From positions 1,604-65,603 of the forward strand of contig WQSW01000001.1 in NCBI GenBank assembly GCA_009787695.1: a DNA stretch of 64,000 nucleotides, written 5' to 3'. The notes under the pieces are model-generated. The model made no database searches. It was given only the letters and a program-made list of their open reading frames with translations, and was not told the DNA's origin. This DNA is from Treponema sp. GTDB taxonomy: Bacteria > Spirochaetota > Spirochaetia > Treponematales > Breznakiellaceae. This document shows, piece after piece, positions 1 to 9,020 of this stretch (its first letter is position 1; every line of letters begins with the position of its first letter). The translations under genes were made by a program, and so were the position numbers.

Positions 1-239
1 CGCTCTTCATCAGTTTCCATAGAAATAGATATATCTTTACCACCACGTTTACAAAGACCGAAAGTTCCATCACTAGAAGCTTTTCTTAAAACTTCGTCCA
101 CAATATCTGATATTATTTTATCATTGGGCTTATCATTCCAAACATCTAATAATACGACATTGACAAGGCTACCCAAATAACTTGGATCAGCTATGCGTTC
201 TCGTAAAGTTATTCTCAGAATTTGACCAAATGATTTCAT
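1..239 (-). CDS. Hypothetical protein, cut by the window start
   Basis: An open frame on the minus strand starts with ATG at 239 and runs off the left edge, giving the first 79 residues. It begins MKSFGQILRITLRERIADPS and continues without a stop. The N-terminal half looks helical; the visible end is charged and contains CKRGGKD. I do not recognise the family, and there is no signal peptide or membrane segment. It lies downstream of dtd on the same strand, separated by about 100 bases, so it probably has its own promoter. Coding is supported by an uninterrupted frame of normal composition. Confidence 0.6.
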   Translation of the reverse strand, partial: MKSFGQILRITLRERIADPSYLGSLVNVVLLDVWNDKPNDKIISDIVDEVLRKASSDGTFGLCKRGGKDISISMETDEE

Positions 240-336
240 ATAAATTAGTTAATATAATACAAGGAACGCAAGTATACGTGATGATATAATTGCAATATTA
301 AATAAGAACTTGGCGTATTGGGAGATAAATTCTTTA

Positions 337-813
337 TTAATTTTCCTTTGTATCTAAAATAATCGTAACAGGTCCGTCGTTAGTATATGATACCATCATG
401 TGAGCTTGAAACTCTCCGCATTTGCAAACAAGACCTTGATTTTTTATCGTTTTAATAAAATATTCATAAAGTGATTTTGCTTTTTCAGGAGGTGCCGCTC
501 CATTCCATGACGGTCTTCTTCCTTTGCGGGCATCTGCTAGCAGAGTGAACTGAGAAATCATAAGAACTTTTGCACCTGAAAAATCGCTGTATATTTCATT
601 TGTGTTTAAATCTTTTAAAGAAAGATTCATCTTTCCTTCGCTGTCATTAAATATTCTTAAGTTTACGATTTTTTCTGAAAGCCAATCCGCTTCTTTTTCG
701 CTGTCATCATGTGCAACGCCTAAGTAAACCAATAAGCCGCTTTCTATCTTTCCTTTAACAATATCGTCAACAGTAACTGAAGCATCTTTAACACGCTGAA
801 TAACCGCTTTCAT
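337..813 (-). CDS. dtd: D-aminoacyl-tRNA deacylase
   Basis: Removes D-amino acids, and mischarged glycine, from tRNA in the cytoplasm. At 158 residues it has the usual family length. The N-terminus MKAVIQRVKDASVTV is typical, and both active-site motifs are present: SQFTLLAD around residues 87-94 and NDGPVT around 145-150. It is the last gene of a minus-strand operon that starts with rpe; the TPR protein upstream ends only 5 bases before its start. The link with TPR and lipoprotein genes looks positional rather than functional. Confidence 0.95.
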   Translation of the reverse strand: MKAVIQRVKDASVTVDDIVKGKIESGLLVYLGVAHDDSEKEADWLSEKIVNLRIFNDSEGKMNLSLKDLNTNEIYSDFSGAKVLMISQFTLLADARKGRRPSWNGAAPPEKAKSLYEYFIKTIKNQGLVCKCGEFQAHMMVSYTNDGPVTIILDTKEN

Positions 814-818
814 TTATT

Positions 819-1946
819 TTATTCTTCAAGTCTTCCTGATTGATGAATCGCTACGCCTTCTAATATAAAATCAGCAGAAGATGTTAATATTATTTTTCCT
901 AACACTTCTAAGGGACGTTCTGTATTTATAGCAACCGGTCTGTCAAATATTACAGTAACAATTCCTTCCAATGTTCTTCTTGTATCATATCCAACAAGTA
1001 AATCAAAACTTGTTTTATCATCTGTCACCTCTGTGTTAGTCGCCATGCCTCTCCAGATTACATGAACATTTCTGTAAACAATAGGTTCTGTTTTAATATC
1101 TGAATAAGAAGGGTTATCCGCTCTTTTAAAATTATCAAAACCCGGCACTTCCATGTTCTCGATTAAAAGATGCGCCCTGTTTTTTAAACCTTCTGATGCG
1201 TTTGATTCAATTATACGGTTTAAACTTACTTTTGCAGCCTCATCACGGTAATTGGTAAATAATGATAAAGCCCTGTCGTAAAGGTTTATTGCCTGATCGC
1301 GTGTTAGAATATATCTGTAATAGCCGCCTGTTTCAATCGGTTCCCTTCTTTCTTGTGCAGAAAGTGTATACTCTGCACTTGGACGATCCGATTGTTTTTT
1401 AAATGGGTTTGCGATTGTTTTTGAAAGAATTAGTATTCCAAAAACTAAAAGAAAAACTGCCGTTATTACAATAGCAGCACTTATAATTATTCTTTTATTA
1501 AAAAAAGGAGCGGGAATAGGCGGAAATAATTTTGAAAGCCTTGCAGGAGACGATACCCAATCGGCTAATGTTTCAGAAGCAGAATGTTTTCTGATTATAT
1601 CAAGAGCATTTTTAGCTAATTTATTTTTCGGCTCTAACTCTAATACATCAAGATAACAATCAACTGCCTGAACAGTATTTAAATTTTTAAGTGAAAAAAC
1701 TGCGATACCCAGTAAAATTAATTTATCATTTTTAGGTTTTATTCTTTTAGCGATTTTTAAACATTCATATGCTTCAACATATCTGCCTGCATGAAGACAT
1801 ATAATTCCTAAAATTTGGTAAAATTGCAATGAATTTCTATATTGACTTTCTTCGTCCTGTAATATTTTTATTGCATTTTCAAAATCGCCTTTTTTTGCCA
1901 AAAAAGCAGCTTTGTCTAATAAGGGATCGCCTTTAATGTATAACAC
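819..1946 (-). CDS. TPR protein with one membrane segment
   Basis: A 375-residue protein. Residues 1-115 read as about three tetratricopeptide repeats (for example AGRYVEAYECLKIAKRIKP). Residues 152-175 are a single hydrophobic segment, and the last 200 residues form a soluble domain I cannot assign. The absence of a signal peptide suggests a cytoplasmic TPR half and a periplasmic C-terminal half. It is two bases downstream of the Q-rich lipoprotein gene and five upstream of dtd, so the genes are co-transcribed. TPR proteins are scaffolds; here the partner may be the neighbouring lipoprotein. Confidence 0.8.
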   Translation of the reverse strand: MLYIKGDPLLDKAAFLAKKGDFENAIKILQDEESQYRNSLQFYQILGIICLHAGRYVEAYECLKIAKRIKPKNDKLILLGIAVFSLKNLNTVQAVDCYLDVLELEPKNKLAKNALDIIRKHSASETLADWVSSPARLSKLFPPIPAPFFNKRIIISAAIVITAVFLLVFGILILSKTIANPFKKQSDRPSAEYTLSAQERREPIETGGYYRYILTRDQAINLYDRALSLFTNYRDEAAKVSLNRIIESNASEGLKNRAHLLIENMEVPGFDNFKRADNPSYSDIKTEPIVYRNVHVIWRGMATNTEVTDDKTSFDLLVGYDTRRTLEGIVTVIFDRPVAINTERPLEVLGKIILTSSADFILEGVAIHQSGRLEE

Positions 1947-1948
1947 AA

Positions 1949-3361
1949 TTAATTCCCAGCAGTTCGTGTTCCGTAACTGTTTATAACTCTTTCAATTTCT
2001 GAAAGGTCTTGTTCGGTTAAATTAATTTCACCTGCAATAAATTGATCCAGAATTTCCTGCATTCTTGCTAAAGTTTCCCTATCGCTGTCCAATAAATTGT
2101 ATGTTACTGCATTATTTCCAATCGTTTCTGTTTTATGTAGAATTTGCGAAGCATGATAAGCACTGGTTGGATTTTGTTCTTGATATGTATTTGTTGTTTG
2201 AACATTCAAATAAGTTGTTTGCGGCGCAGAGTTTGAAACATTATTGTTTGAACTGTAGTACTGTGTATTATTTGAAATATTCTCAGGAAAATACCATTGC
2301 TGGTCTTCTGTTGTAAGGTAAATAGAATAATTAACACTCAATCCGCCTGCAATCGAAACAGGCTCATAAAAATAACAAACAGCAGAATCATTTATTGAAA
2401 ATGGTAAATTACTGAATGATCTTCCTTCATAATAACGCAGTTCCCAAGGAACGTCATTTAATCTTTTCCAGTTTGCAAAATGAATATAATCAGGAGGCGT
2501 TGCATTTGGATTCTCCGGGTTTTTAATACTTCCCATTAATGAAACCCAATTTCCTTTTGAAACCCAATATCTTTCGCCTGAAATTCCTGTTATTTGAATT
2601 TCATTATTTAATATACGGGCATCTGTAACAAAGGGATTTAAACCTTTTTCTTCGCCTAAATCTGTATCAATTAACATTTTTACGCCTACGGAAAGTTCTT
2701 CATTGCTGAGTTTATTTTCAATTATTACTGAAATCATTACTCCATTTGCGCTGTTTGCACTGATTGTTTTAATCGGTGTAAAGGATTGAATAACCAATAA
2801 AGAATCAGATTCAAAAATTAAAGCGGGATCGCCGTTATGTCTTTCAACTCTTGTAGTAAAAGAATTTGATCTTCCTAACCGATGTATTTTTTTATTTACA
2901 GAAAGTGATAAAAAACTTGTTCTTGGATTTTTATTGCTGAATAACGAAACATAATTTCTTGTTTGCGGATCGGGAATATAATATAATGAAAAACTTCCTG
3001 TTTTTTCGTTTAGTAATAAACGAACCAATCCGTCACTTGATTCTGTTACATTTCTTGTTACAGAAGTTCTAACAGCCTGCTGTTGCGTTTGCTGCTGAGT
3101 TTGTTGTTGGGTATTTCTTCTTGGCTGTTGCGTGTTTGTTTCCCGTACAGGGGGTTGTTCAATTTCATTTGATTCAACGGTTTCATTTACAGTTTTTTTA
3201 TTTGAACGGGATTTGCTTTTTTTCGGCACATTCTCGGTGCTTACAGGTGTTCCGTCATCAGAAAATTTATTTATATAATTTTTAAAAGATTCACAGCTAA
3301 AAAAAATTATTAAAATTAAAAAAACAGCAGTTAAGTTTAAGGCTCTTCCTGAGAATCTCAC
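1949..3361 (-). CDS. Q-rich lipoprotein of unknown function
   Basis: A 470-residue exported protein. A hydrophobic N-terminus ends in IIFFSC, a spirochaete-style lipobox with the lipidated Cys at residue 23. Residues 35-100 are a low-complexity linker with a run of TQQQ units at about 77-96. From about residue 105 to 360 there is a probable beta-rich folded domain (VRLLLNEKTGSFSLYYIP), followed by a Ser/Asn/Gln-rich tail. Its start overlaps the stop of the upstream TPR gene by four bases, indicating translational coupling. Function not recognised. Confidence 0.8.
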   Translation of the reverse strand: MRFSGRALNLTAVFLILIIFFSCESFKNYINKFSDDGTPVSTENVPKKSKSRSNKKTVNETVESNEIEQPPVRETNTQQPRRNTQQQTQQQTQQQAVRTSVTRNVTESSDGLVRLLLNEKTGSFSLYYIPDPQTRNYVSLFSNKNPRTSFLSLSVNKKIHRLGRSNSFTTRVERHNGDPALIFESDSLLVIQSFTPIKTISANSANGVMISVIIENKLSNEELSVGVKMLIDTDLGEEKGLNPFVTDARILNNEIQITGISGERYWVSKGNWVSLMGSIKNPENPNATPPDYIHFANWKRLNDVPWELRYYEGRSFSNLPFSINDSAVCYFYEPVSIAGGLSVNYSIYLTTEDQQWYFPENISNNTQYYSSNNNVSNSAPQTTYLNVQTTNTYQEQNPTSAYHASQILHKTETIGNNAVTYNLLDSDRETLARMQEILDQFIAGEINLTEQDLSEIERVINSYGTRTAGN

Positions 3362-4377
3362 CGAGCTCCTCCGTCTCTTAAAATTTGCTGAACATTATTT
3401 CCTAATTGCCTTGCCCTTTCTCTAAGAGATTCATTTGAATCAATTGTGTTTCTTTGATTTAAAGACGGATTATGAAATTGATTTATTTGCGTAACATCGG
3501 GCACAAACTGCTCTTCTAAACTGCTGTCATGTATAACTTGTGCTTCTGCATAAGAGCCCCGCACATTGGAAGCATCATTTTTATATTCATTTACTGCAGA
3601 CTGAAGCCTTGATTCATTTTGAATACGTGAAACATCATTTTGTGTTCCTGAAGTATTTGTAAGGTCTGTTATACGTCTTTGATACACATTTAACGTATGT
3701 TCATATGTTCTGATCGTTCTCTGATAATCTTCGCTTGTTCTAAGGGCTTCTTCATGGCTTAACTGAAGGAGGGCTAAAAGTTCCGCTTCTATTTTCTTTT
3801 GTTTTATTAAATCCATACGGTAAGAAGCAGCCTCAAATTTAGGGCTTCCCGGATATCTTGCAATAACCCAAGCATAAAATTTTTGCGCTTCTTCAAATTG
3901 ACTCATCGTATAAAGACATTCGCCCATCCAAAAAAAAGATGCAGCTCTTCTATCTGCCGACATTTTACTGTCATCGGTTGTTGAATTATTATATCTGTTA
4001 AATAAAGCAAGAGCCTCTTCAAAGTATCCCTGCAAGAAATAAATCCTTGCTCTGTGATAAACCATATCTCTTGCATAAGGGGATGCGGGTGCGTGTTTTT
4101 CAAGTTCTGCCATATCTCTGAGCGCCGATCCGTAATCAGAGTTTGCCAGTTCGCTTAGGATAAGCCAATAAAGCGCAGCCGACCAATCATTCATAGTTCT
4201 GGCGCTTTCCTGCGCTCTGCGGAATTCTATACTTGCCTCTTGCCATCTGGAATGCTGATAAAGTTCTGATCCGTTTTGAAACCTACGAGCAAAGATATTT
4301 TCCTGCGCCGATAAGGGGAACAATAATACTCCGATTAAAAGCACAAAAATAATGTGTCTTATTTGACTCATATCCAT
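3358..4377 (-). CDS. Exported TPR protein
   Basis: A 339-residue protein with a signal peptide in the first 25 residues (hydrophobic run ending LSAQE). Four or five TPR-like helical hairpins follow between residues 27 and 190 (for example YFLQGYFEEALALFNRYN and LYTMSQFEEAQKFYAWVI), then a Gln/Asn-rich coiled tail. The repeats resemble those of YbgF/BamD-type periplasmic TPR proteins, but I cannot assign it to either family. It sits between rpe and the Q-rich lipoprotein; the four-base overlap with the lipoprotein suggests the two exported proteins work together in the envelope. Confidence 0.8.
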   Translation of the reverse strand: MDMSQIRHIIFVLLIGVLLFPLSAQENIFARRFQNGSELYQHSRWQEASIEFRRAQESARTMNDWSAALYWLILSELANSDYGSALRDMAELEKHAPASPYARDMVYHRARIYFLQGYFEEALALFNRYNNSTTDDSKMSADRRAASFFWMGECLYTMSQFEEAQKFYAWVIARYPGSPKFEAASYRMDLIKQKKIEAELLALLQLSHEEALRTSEDYQRTIRTYEHTLNVYQRRITDLTNTSGTQNDVSRIQNESRLQSAVNEYKNDASNVRGSYAEAQVIHDSSLEEQFVPDVTQINQFHNPSLNQRNTIDSNESLRERARQLGNNVQQILRDGGAR

Positions 4378-4412
4378 ATTATACTAAATTTCGGCAGATT
4401 TTTCCAGCGGAT

Positions 4413-5063
4413 TTAATTTTCCAGCCGTTCCACTAAACCTTTTTTGTCGTTTATTCCGAAAAAGGCTGAACCCATTACTAAGGTGTCTGCTCCGGCTTTT
4501 ACGGCTTTAAGAGCGGTTTGTTCGTTGATGCCCCCGTCTACAGAGATGCGAAAATTTAAACCTGCTTTTTCCCTCATTTTTGCCAGTTTTACTACTTTTT
4601 CAAGACACTCTGTGATTAAGGTCTGCCCTCCGAAACCCGGGTTTACCGTCATAACAAGTGCAATATCAATAAAAGGCAGTACTTCTTCCAAAACGCTGCA
4701 AGGGCTTGCAGGCGCTATGGCGATACCGGATTTAAGCCCTAAACTTCGAATTTCTGTTAAATATTTTTGAGAATGTACTTCAGCCTCATAATGAAAGGTG
4801 ATTGCATCGGCTCCAGCCTCCGCAAATTCCTTTACAAAGCGGTTTGGCGTAACGGTCATTAGGTGGACATCAAAAAATAACTTGGTTTTTCCGCGTAACG
4901 CGCGTAAAAGCGGAGGGCCGAATGTCAAATTCGGAACAAAAGAGCCGTCCATTACATCCATATGTATCCATTGCGCTCCGGATGCATCAATCTCAGAGAT
5001 AGATTGACCGAAATTTGCAAAATCTGCCGATAAAATTGACGGTGAAACAATTGTTTTATTCAT
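4413..5063 (-). CDS. rpe: Ribulose-phosphate 3-epimerase
   Basis: Interconverts ribulose 5-phosphate and xylulose 5-phosphate in the pentose phosphate pathway. The 216 residues match the family length. Hallmarks of the TIM barrel are present: SILSADFANF near the start, HMDVMDGSFVPNLTFGP (metal-binding His and catalytic Asp), DVHLM, VNPGFGGQ and SVDGGI (second catalytic Asp). It is the first gene of the minus-strand operon ending in dtd. A strong TTGACA-17-TATTAT promoter lies 30-60 bases upstream of the start. Confidence 0.97.
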   Translation of the reverse strand: MNKTIVSPSILSADFANFGQSISEIDASGAQWIHMDVMDGSFVPNLTFGPPLLRALRGKTKLFFDVHLMTVTPNRFVKEFAEAGADAITFHYEAEVHSQKYLTEIRSLGLKSGIAIAPASPCSVLEEVLPFIDIALVMTVNPGFGGQTLITECLEKVVKLAKMREKAGLNFRISVDGGINEQTALKAVKAGADTLVMGSAFFGINDKKGLVERLEN

Positions 5064-5091
5064 TTTTTAAAACCTAACTTAAGATCAAGAT

Positions 5092-5141
5092 ATAATACAT
5101 TGAACGGGTGCTATTGTCAAACCTAAAAAAAATGATATAAT
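5092..5141. promoter_or_regulatory. Divergent promoters of rpe and the TPR/greA operon sharing one -35
   Basis: For rpe (minus) the -35 TTGACA is at 5115-5120 and the -10 TATTAT at 5092-5097, spacer 17. For the plus-strand TPR gene the -35 TTGTCA is at 5114-5119 and the -10 TATAAT at 5136-5141, spacer 16. The two -35 hexamers overlap by five bases, so one polymerase should exclude the other. Predicted plus-strand transcription starts near 5148, only about 7 bases before the ATG at 5155. Confidence 0.7.
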
Positions 5142-5154
5142 GAAATGAGAAAAA

Positions 5155-6150
5155 ATGGATAAAGGGCACAAACAAGGTTTGCAAGCAACCGGGCTTTTGC
5201 AAGAAGCCTATGAAAAACTCAAAGCCTCCGATGCTGCCGCCGCTTGTTCCCTTTTAGAAGAAGCTCTCGATTTAGATTATGAAAATACAGAAATCAAGCA
5301 CGCGCTTAAATGTGTCAATTGGTGGCTTGAAAATTCCAGGAGGATAGATGAATTAAAAACCCCATATGAAAAGGGAGCATATTTAATTTCTTTACTTAAA
5401 CCGTATTATTCGTTTTTAGGACAGTTAAATGAGATACAAGAGATCAATCCTGTTGAATCTTATAAATTATTACAAACAAAATATGAAAGGTGTCAATACA
5501 CTGTTCGTTATTTTGTTTATTCGCAAGCTCTCTTTTTTTTTGAAGGGTTGCTCAGTAACCCTTCAAATCAGCATGATACTGGTTTACTTCTTTATGCGGG
5601 AAGATGCAATAAAGGGCTTGGAAATTACGATGAGGCATTATTTTATCTTGAACAGGCATTCAACAGTAAAATGCATGATGCGCAAATACTTGCCGAACTG
5701 GCAGATGTAAACGCATTGCTTGCACAGATGAAACCGGCTAAGGCATTATTCAAAGAAGCGTTTTTTATTGATCCTGCAAAAATTGATCTTAATGTTATGG
5801 AATCAGCTCTTATTTTGAATTTAAGCAGTAAAGTTTCTGAAATGGGTTTTAAAGACGAAGCGTTATGCGAATGGATTCCTGTTTACGGTCACCTTTGGAA
5901 AGTTTTTTCTGTTCAAAGAGAATTAAAACAAATAGAGGCTGGAAGGTTAAAGCAATCTATTTTTTCTTTAGAAGCGGAATATGAGGCAAATCCTGCAAGA
6001 AGAGAGCTGATTAAGCCAAGGCTCTTAAATCATTATTTTTGGCTTATAGATTATTATGAAGCGGTAAAAGAAGAATCTTCGCATATCGAAGATACATTAT
6101 TAAAAATACAGTTAAAAGATCCGGAAATTTATAATATTTACACCGGATAA
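5155..6150 (+). CDS. TPR protein preceding greA
   Basis: A 331-residue soluble protein. Residues 8-40 and 140-210 read as TPR hairpins (GNYDEALFYLEQAFNSKMHD is the clearest); the rest is helical. No signal peptide or membrane segment. It is 18 bases upstream of the giant greA gene on the same strand and shares its promoter, so it may be a partner of that transcription factor; this is inference from position. The predicted mRNA leader is only about 7 bases and has no usual ribosome-binding site. Confidence 0.8.
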   Translation: MDKGHKQGLQATGLLQEAYEKLKASDAAAACSLLEEALDLDYENTEIKHALKCVNWWLENSRRIDELKTPYEKGAYLISLLKPYYSFLGQLNEIQEINPVESYKLLQTKYERCQYTVRYFVYSQALFFFEGLLSNPSNQHDTGLLLYAGRCNKGLGNYDEALFYLEQAFNSKMHDAQILAELADVNALLAQMKPAKALFKEAFFIDPAKIDLNVMESALILNLSSKVSEMGFKDEALCEWIPVYGHLWKVFSVQRELKQIEAGRLKQSIFSLEAEYEANPARRELIKPRLLNHYFWLIDYYEAVKEESSHIEDTLLKIQLKDPEIYNIYTG

Positions 6151-6168
6151 CATGAGGAGTGATAATTT

Positions 6169-8973
6169 ATGGATAATAGCAAAACAGAAACACAGCAAGC
6201 GGCGGGTTCTTCAAGTGAACAGCACAATGAAGCGGCGACCCTTCCTGCATATTCAGAAAAAGCGCAAGCCCTTCTGAAAAGTGTACAAGAATCGCTTAAC
6301 GAAGAAAAATGGACAAGAGCGAGTCTTGGAAATTATTCGACAAACCAATTTAAAGAACTTGACGCTGTCTTAAAAACCGCCCGCGAAGAAAAAGTTATAA
6401 ATGATTTAAAGAAAAACTGCGATGATCATTTGTCTCATACAAGAAACAGTATAATCGCCTTATATATTTCAGGAATGATTGCACTCTCGCGTCAAATTAT
6501 TGATGATGCTGCGATAATCAATCTTGTATCAATCTTTTTAGATAATCACAAGTGGAACATTGTAAAGTATCTTTGCGAAAGAATACTTGATCACGGCGAA
6601 TCAAAATATGCTTTGCGCACACTTGCAGATTGTTATAAGAACGATAACGAAGAAGAAAAAATATTTGATATTTGGGAAAGGCTTGTTAAAGTAGATTTTG
6701 AAGAAGCTGAAATTGTTAAAAATCTTGCCGAGCATTACGAAAAACAAGGTAAAAAAGATGAAACTATCGATTTTTATAAAAAAGCCCTTCATAGGTATTT
6801 AAGCAAGGGAAATTTTGCAAATATAAAAGAAATTTGGGAAAAACTAATTGTTATCGATTTTAAAGACATCGATTTCTTTTTGCATATTCAAAAAAAGATT
6901 GCAAAAACAATAAGCGAAGATAAAGCTGTAATTTTACTGAACGAACTTTATGCAAAATATAAAGAAACAGATATTGATATCGCAATTAATATTTTAAAAA
7001 TTGTTCTTGAATATGATGAAAGGGATAATCAGGCGCGCAAAGAAATAATTGAATGTTACAGAAAAAAATATTCATCTCACAGCCAATTAGATGAATATAT
7101 CCGCATATCAAATCTTTCTCAGCATTACCGCGCAGTTCATCAGGCGATAGCCGATTTTGAAAAACATATTGCATTCGATAAGGGTAACTTTGTATATCAC
7201 CGCACATGGGGTGTAGGAAAAATTGCAAGCATCGTAAAAGATGAAATTACAATTGATTTTTCCAAAAAAAGAGGTCATACCATGCTGTTAAAAATGGCGG
7301 TTGATGCTCTTCAAACATTGTCTAAAAATCATATTTGGGTTTTAAAAGCAACCAAGAAAAAAGAATGGCTAAGAGAAAAAATTAAAGATAAAGATGAAAA
7401 TATAATTTGGGCATTAAAGACAATCATAAAAAGTTTCGGCAACTTCTGCGATATGAAAAAAATAAAACAAGAATTGTCTCCCGCCCTTCTTACTGCAGGA
7501 GAATGGTCAACATGGAGTTCAAAAGCACGCGAAATTCTAAAATCAAATCCTGATTTTGGAGTGGATGCGGAAGACAGCGATATTTTTACTGTCCGCTCCG
7601 GCACTGTCAGTATTACGCAAAAATTATTTAACGAGTTTACAGCCCAGCGTAATTTTTACGATAAGTTATCTGCATTCAGAGATTACGTTAATAAAAAAGA
7701 AGCCTCTCCTGATTCAGAATTATTTACAGATATGCTCAATTATTTTAAAAACTTTTTAACTTTGCAAACAGGGTCAGCAGACAGCCAAAAAATTGAATAT
7801 TCGATTGCTTCTTTTCTTTTATTAAAAGAAACATCAGAAAATAAAAATTATCTGTACCTTAAAAACGCTATACCTGTTAATTTTAATGATATTTTCAATA
7901 AAATAAATGACTTGCCTTCTCTTTTTAAATCATTAAAAGATTCTAAATTAAAATTAGATTTTTTAAATAATGTAAAACTTTATGTTCAAAACTGGTCTGA
8001 TATTTATATTAAGTTATTTCCTGTCTCGCAATTATCTATAATCCCTGAACAGCTTGAAGCAGAAGGTTATAACGATAAACTTTCTGCTTTATGCAAAGAA
8101 TGTTTTGAACATCTTAGAGAAAACCGCGAAGCTGCTGTGTGGATTTATAAAAATGCAAAAAATAAAGAATGGTTTAAAAATGCAGATATCGGTATAGAAA
8201 AACAGCTTATAGCCCTTATTCATGTTTTAGATATAACTTACCGTGATATTAAAAACAATAAAGATACTGTAGAGAACCGTAAAATTAATAAACTTGTGTA
8301 TAACATTCTTTTTAAAGACGGCGAATTAACTTCTTATATTGATAAATCAGACGAAGATGCAATCATTAGAATATTTACATTCTTAAACGGAGTAAAAGAC
8401 CTTGATCCTCAAGAAAAACAAAATCTGCGCTATCGTATTACATTAAAATTTCCTAATTTTAAATTCTTCGGCGATATTGAAAAGAAAGAAACATCAAGCG
8501 GTCTTTGGGTAACACATGCAATGTTCACAGAAAAACGCAAACTTTTGGGACATTTAACCGATGTTGAGATTCCTGCTAACTCAAAAGAAATTGAATATGC
8601 TCTGTCACTCGGTGACTTAAGAGAAAATGCAGAATATAAAGCGGCATTGGAAAAACAAGAACAATTAAAAATTCAAGTTGCAAAACTCAATGCAGAATTT
8701 GAAAAAGCCCAGCTTTTCGATCCTAAAACAATTAATACCTCAAGAGTATCTTTTGGTACAACGGTTGTTCTTTTTAATGAAACAGCCGGAAAAAAAGAAG
8801 AATATACAATTTTAGGTCCGTGGGAATCTGATTCAAAAAATAACATTATTAACTATCAATCTCCGTTCGGCAGTGCTATACTTAAAAAAGAAGAAGGTGA
8901 AAGGTTTGAATTTGCAATAAATGACGAAAGGATTACTTATTTGATAGAAAAAATAACAGCAGCAGTTTTTTAA
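6169..8973 (+). CDS. greA: Giant GreA-family transcription factor
   Basis: At 934 residues this is about six times the length of ordinary GreA. The C-terminal part, from about residue 790, carries the GreA coiled coil and globular domain: the tip motif GDLRENAEYKAA keeps the acidic residues (D of GDL, E of REN) that coordinate the catalytic metal in RNA polymerase's secondary channel. Residues 1-320 are helical repeats of TPR/HEAT type. Residues about 336-380 hold a small conserved block, HRTWGVGKIASIVKDE, suggestive of a Tudor-like fold. Treponema and Chlamydia are known to encode extended GreA proteins. Good ribosome-binding site GAGGAG before the ATG. Confidence 0.9.
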   Translation: MDNSKTETQQAAGSSSEQHNEAATLPAYSEKAQALLKSVQESLNEEKWTRASLGNYSTNQFKELDAVLKTAREEKVINDLKKNCDDHLSHTRNSIIALYISGMIALSRQIIDDAAIINLVSIFLDNHKWNIVKYLCERILDHGESKYALRTLADCYKNDNEEEKIFDIWERLVKVDFEEAEIVKNLAEHYEKQGKKDETIDFYKKALHRYLSKGNFANIKEIWEKLIVIDFKDIDFFLHIQKKIAKTISEDKAVILLNELYAKYKETDIDIAINILKIVLEYDERDNQARKEIIECYRKKYSSHSQLDEYIRISNLSQHYRAVHQAIADFEKHIAFDKGNFVYHRTWGVGKIASIVKDEITIDFSKKRGHTMLLKMAVDALQTLSKNHIWVLKATKKKEWLREKIKDKDENIIWALKTIIKSFGNFCDMKKIKQELSPALLTAGEWSTWSSKAREILKSNPDFGVDAEDSDIFTVRSGTVSITQKLFNEFTAQRNFYDKLSAFRDYVNKKEASPDSELFTDMLNYFKNFLTLQTGSADSQKIEYSIASFLLLKETSENKNYLYLKNAIPVNFNDIFNKINDLPSLFKSLKDSKLKLDFLNNVKLYVQNWSDIYIKLFPVSQLSIIPEQLEAEGYNDKLSALCKECFEHLRENREAAVWIYKNAKNKEWFKNADIGIEKQLIALIHVLDITYRDIKNNKDTVENRKINKLVYNILFKDGELTSYIDKSDEDAIIRIFTFLNGVKDLDPQEKQNLRYRITLKFPNFKFFGDIEKKETSSGLWVTHAMFTEKRKLLGHLTDVEIPANSKEIEYALSLGDLRENAEYKAALEKQEQLKIQVAKLNAEFEKAQLFDPKTINTSRVSFGTTVVLFNETAGKKEEYTILGPWESDSKNNIINYQSPFGSAILKKEEGERFEFAINDERITYLIEKITAAVF

Positions 8974-9020
8974 ACTTGTATGAGCACAAAAATTAATGGT
9001 CAGGCTATTAAGAGGTGGTT

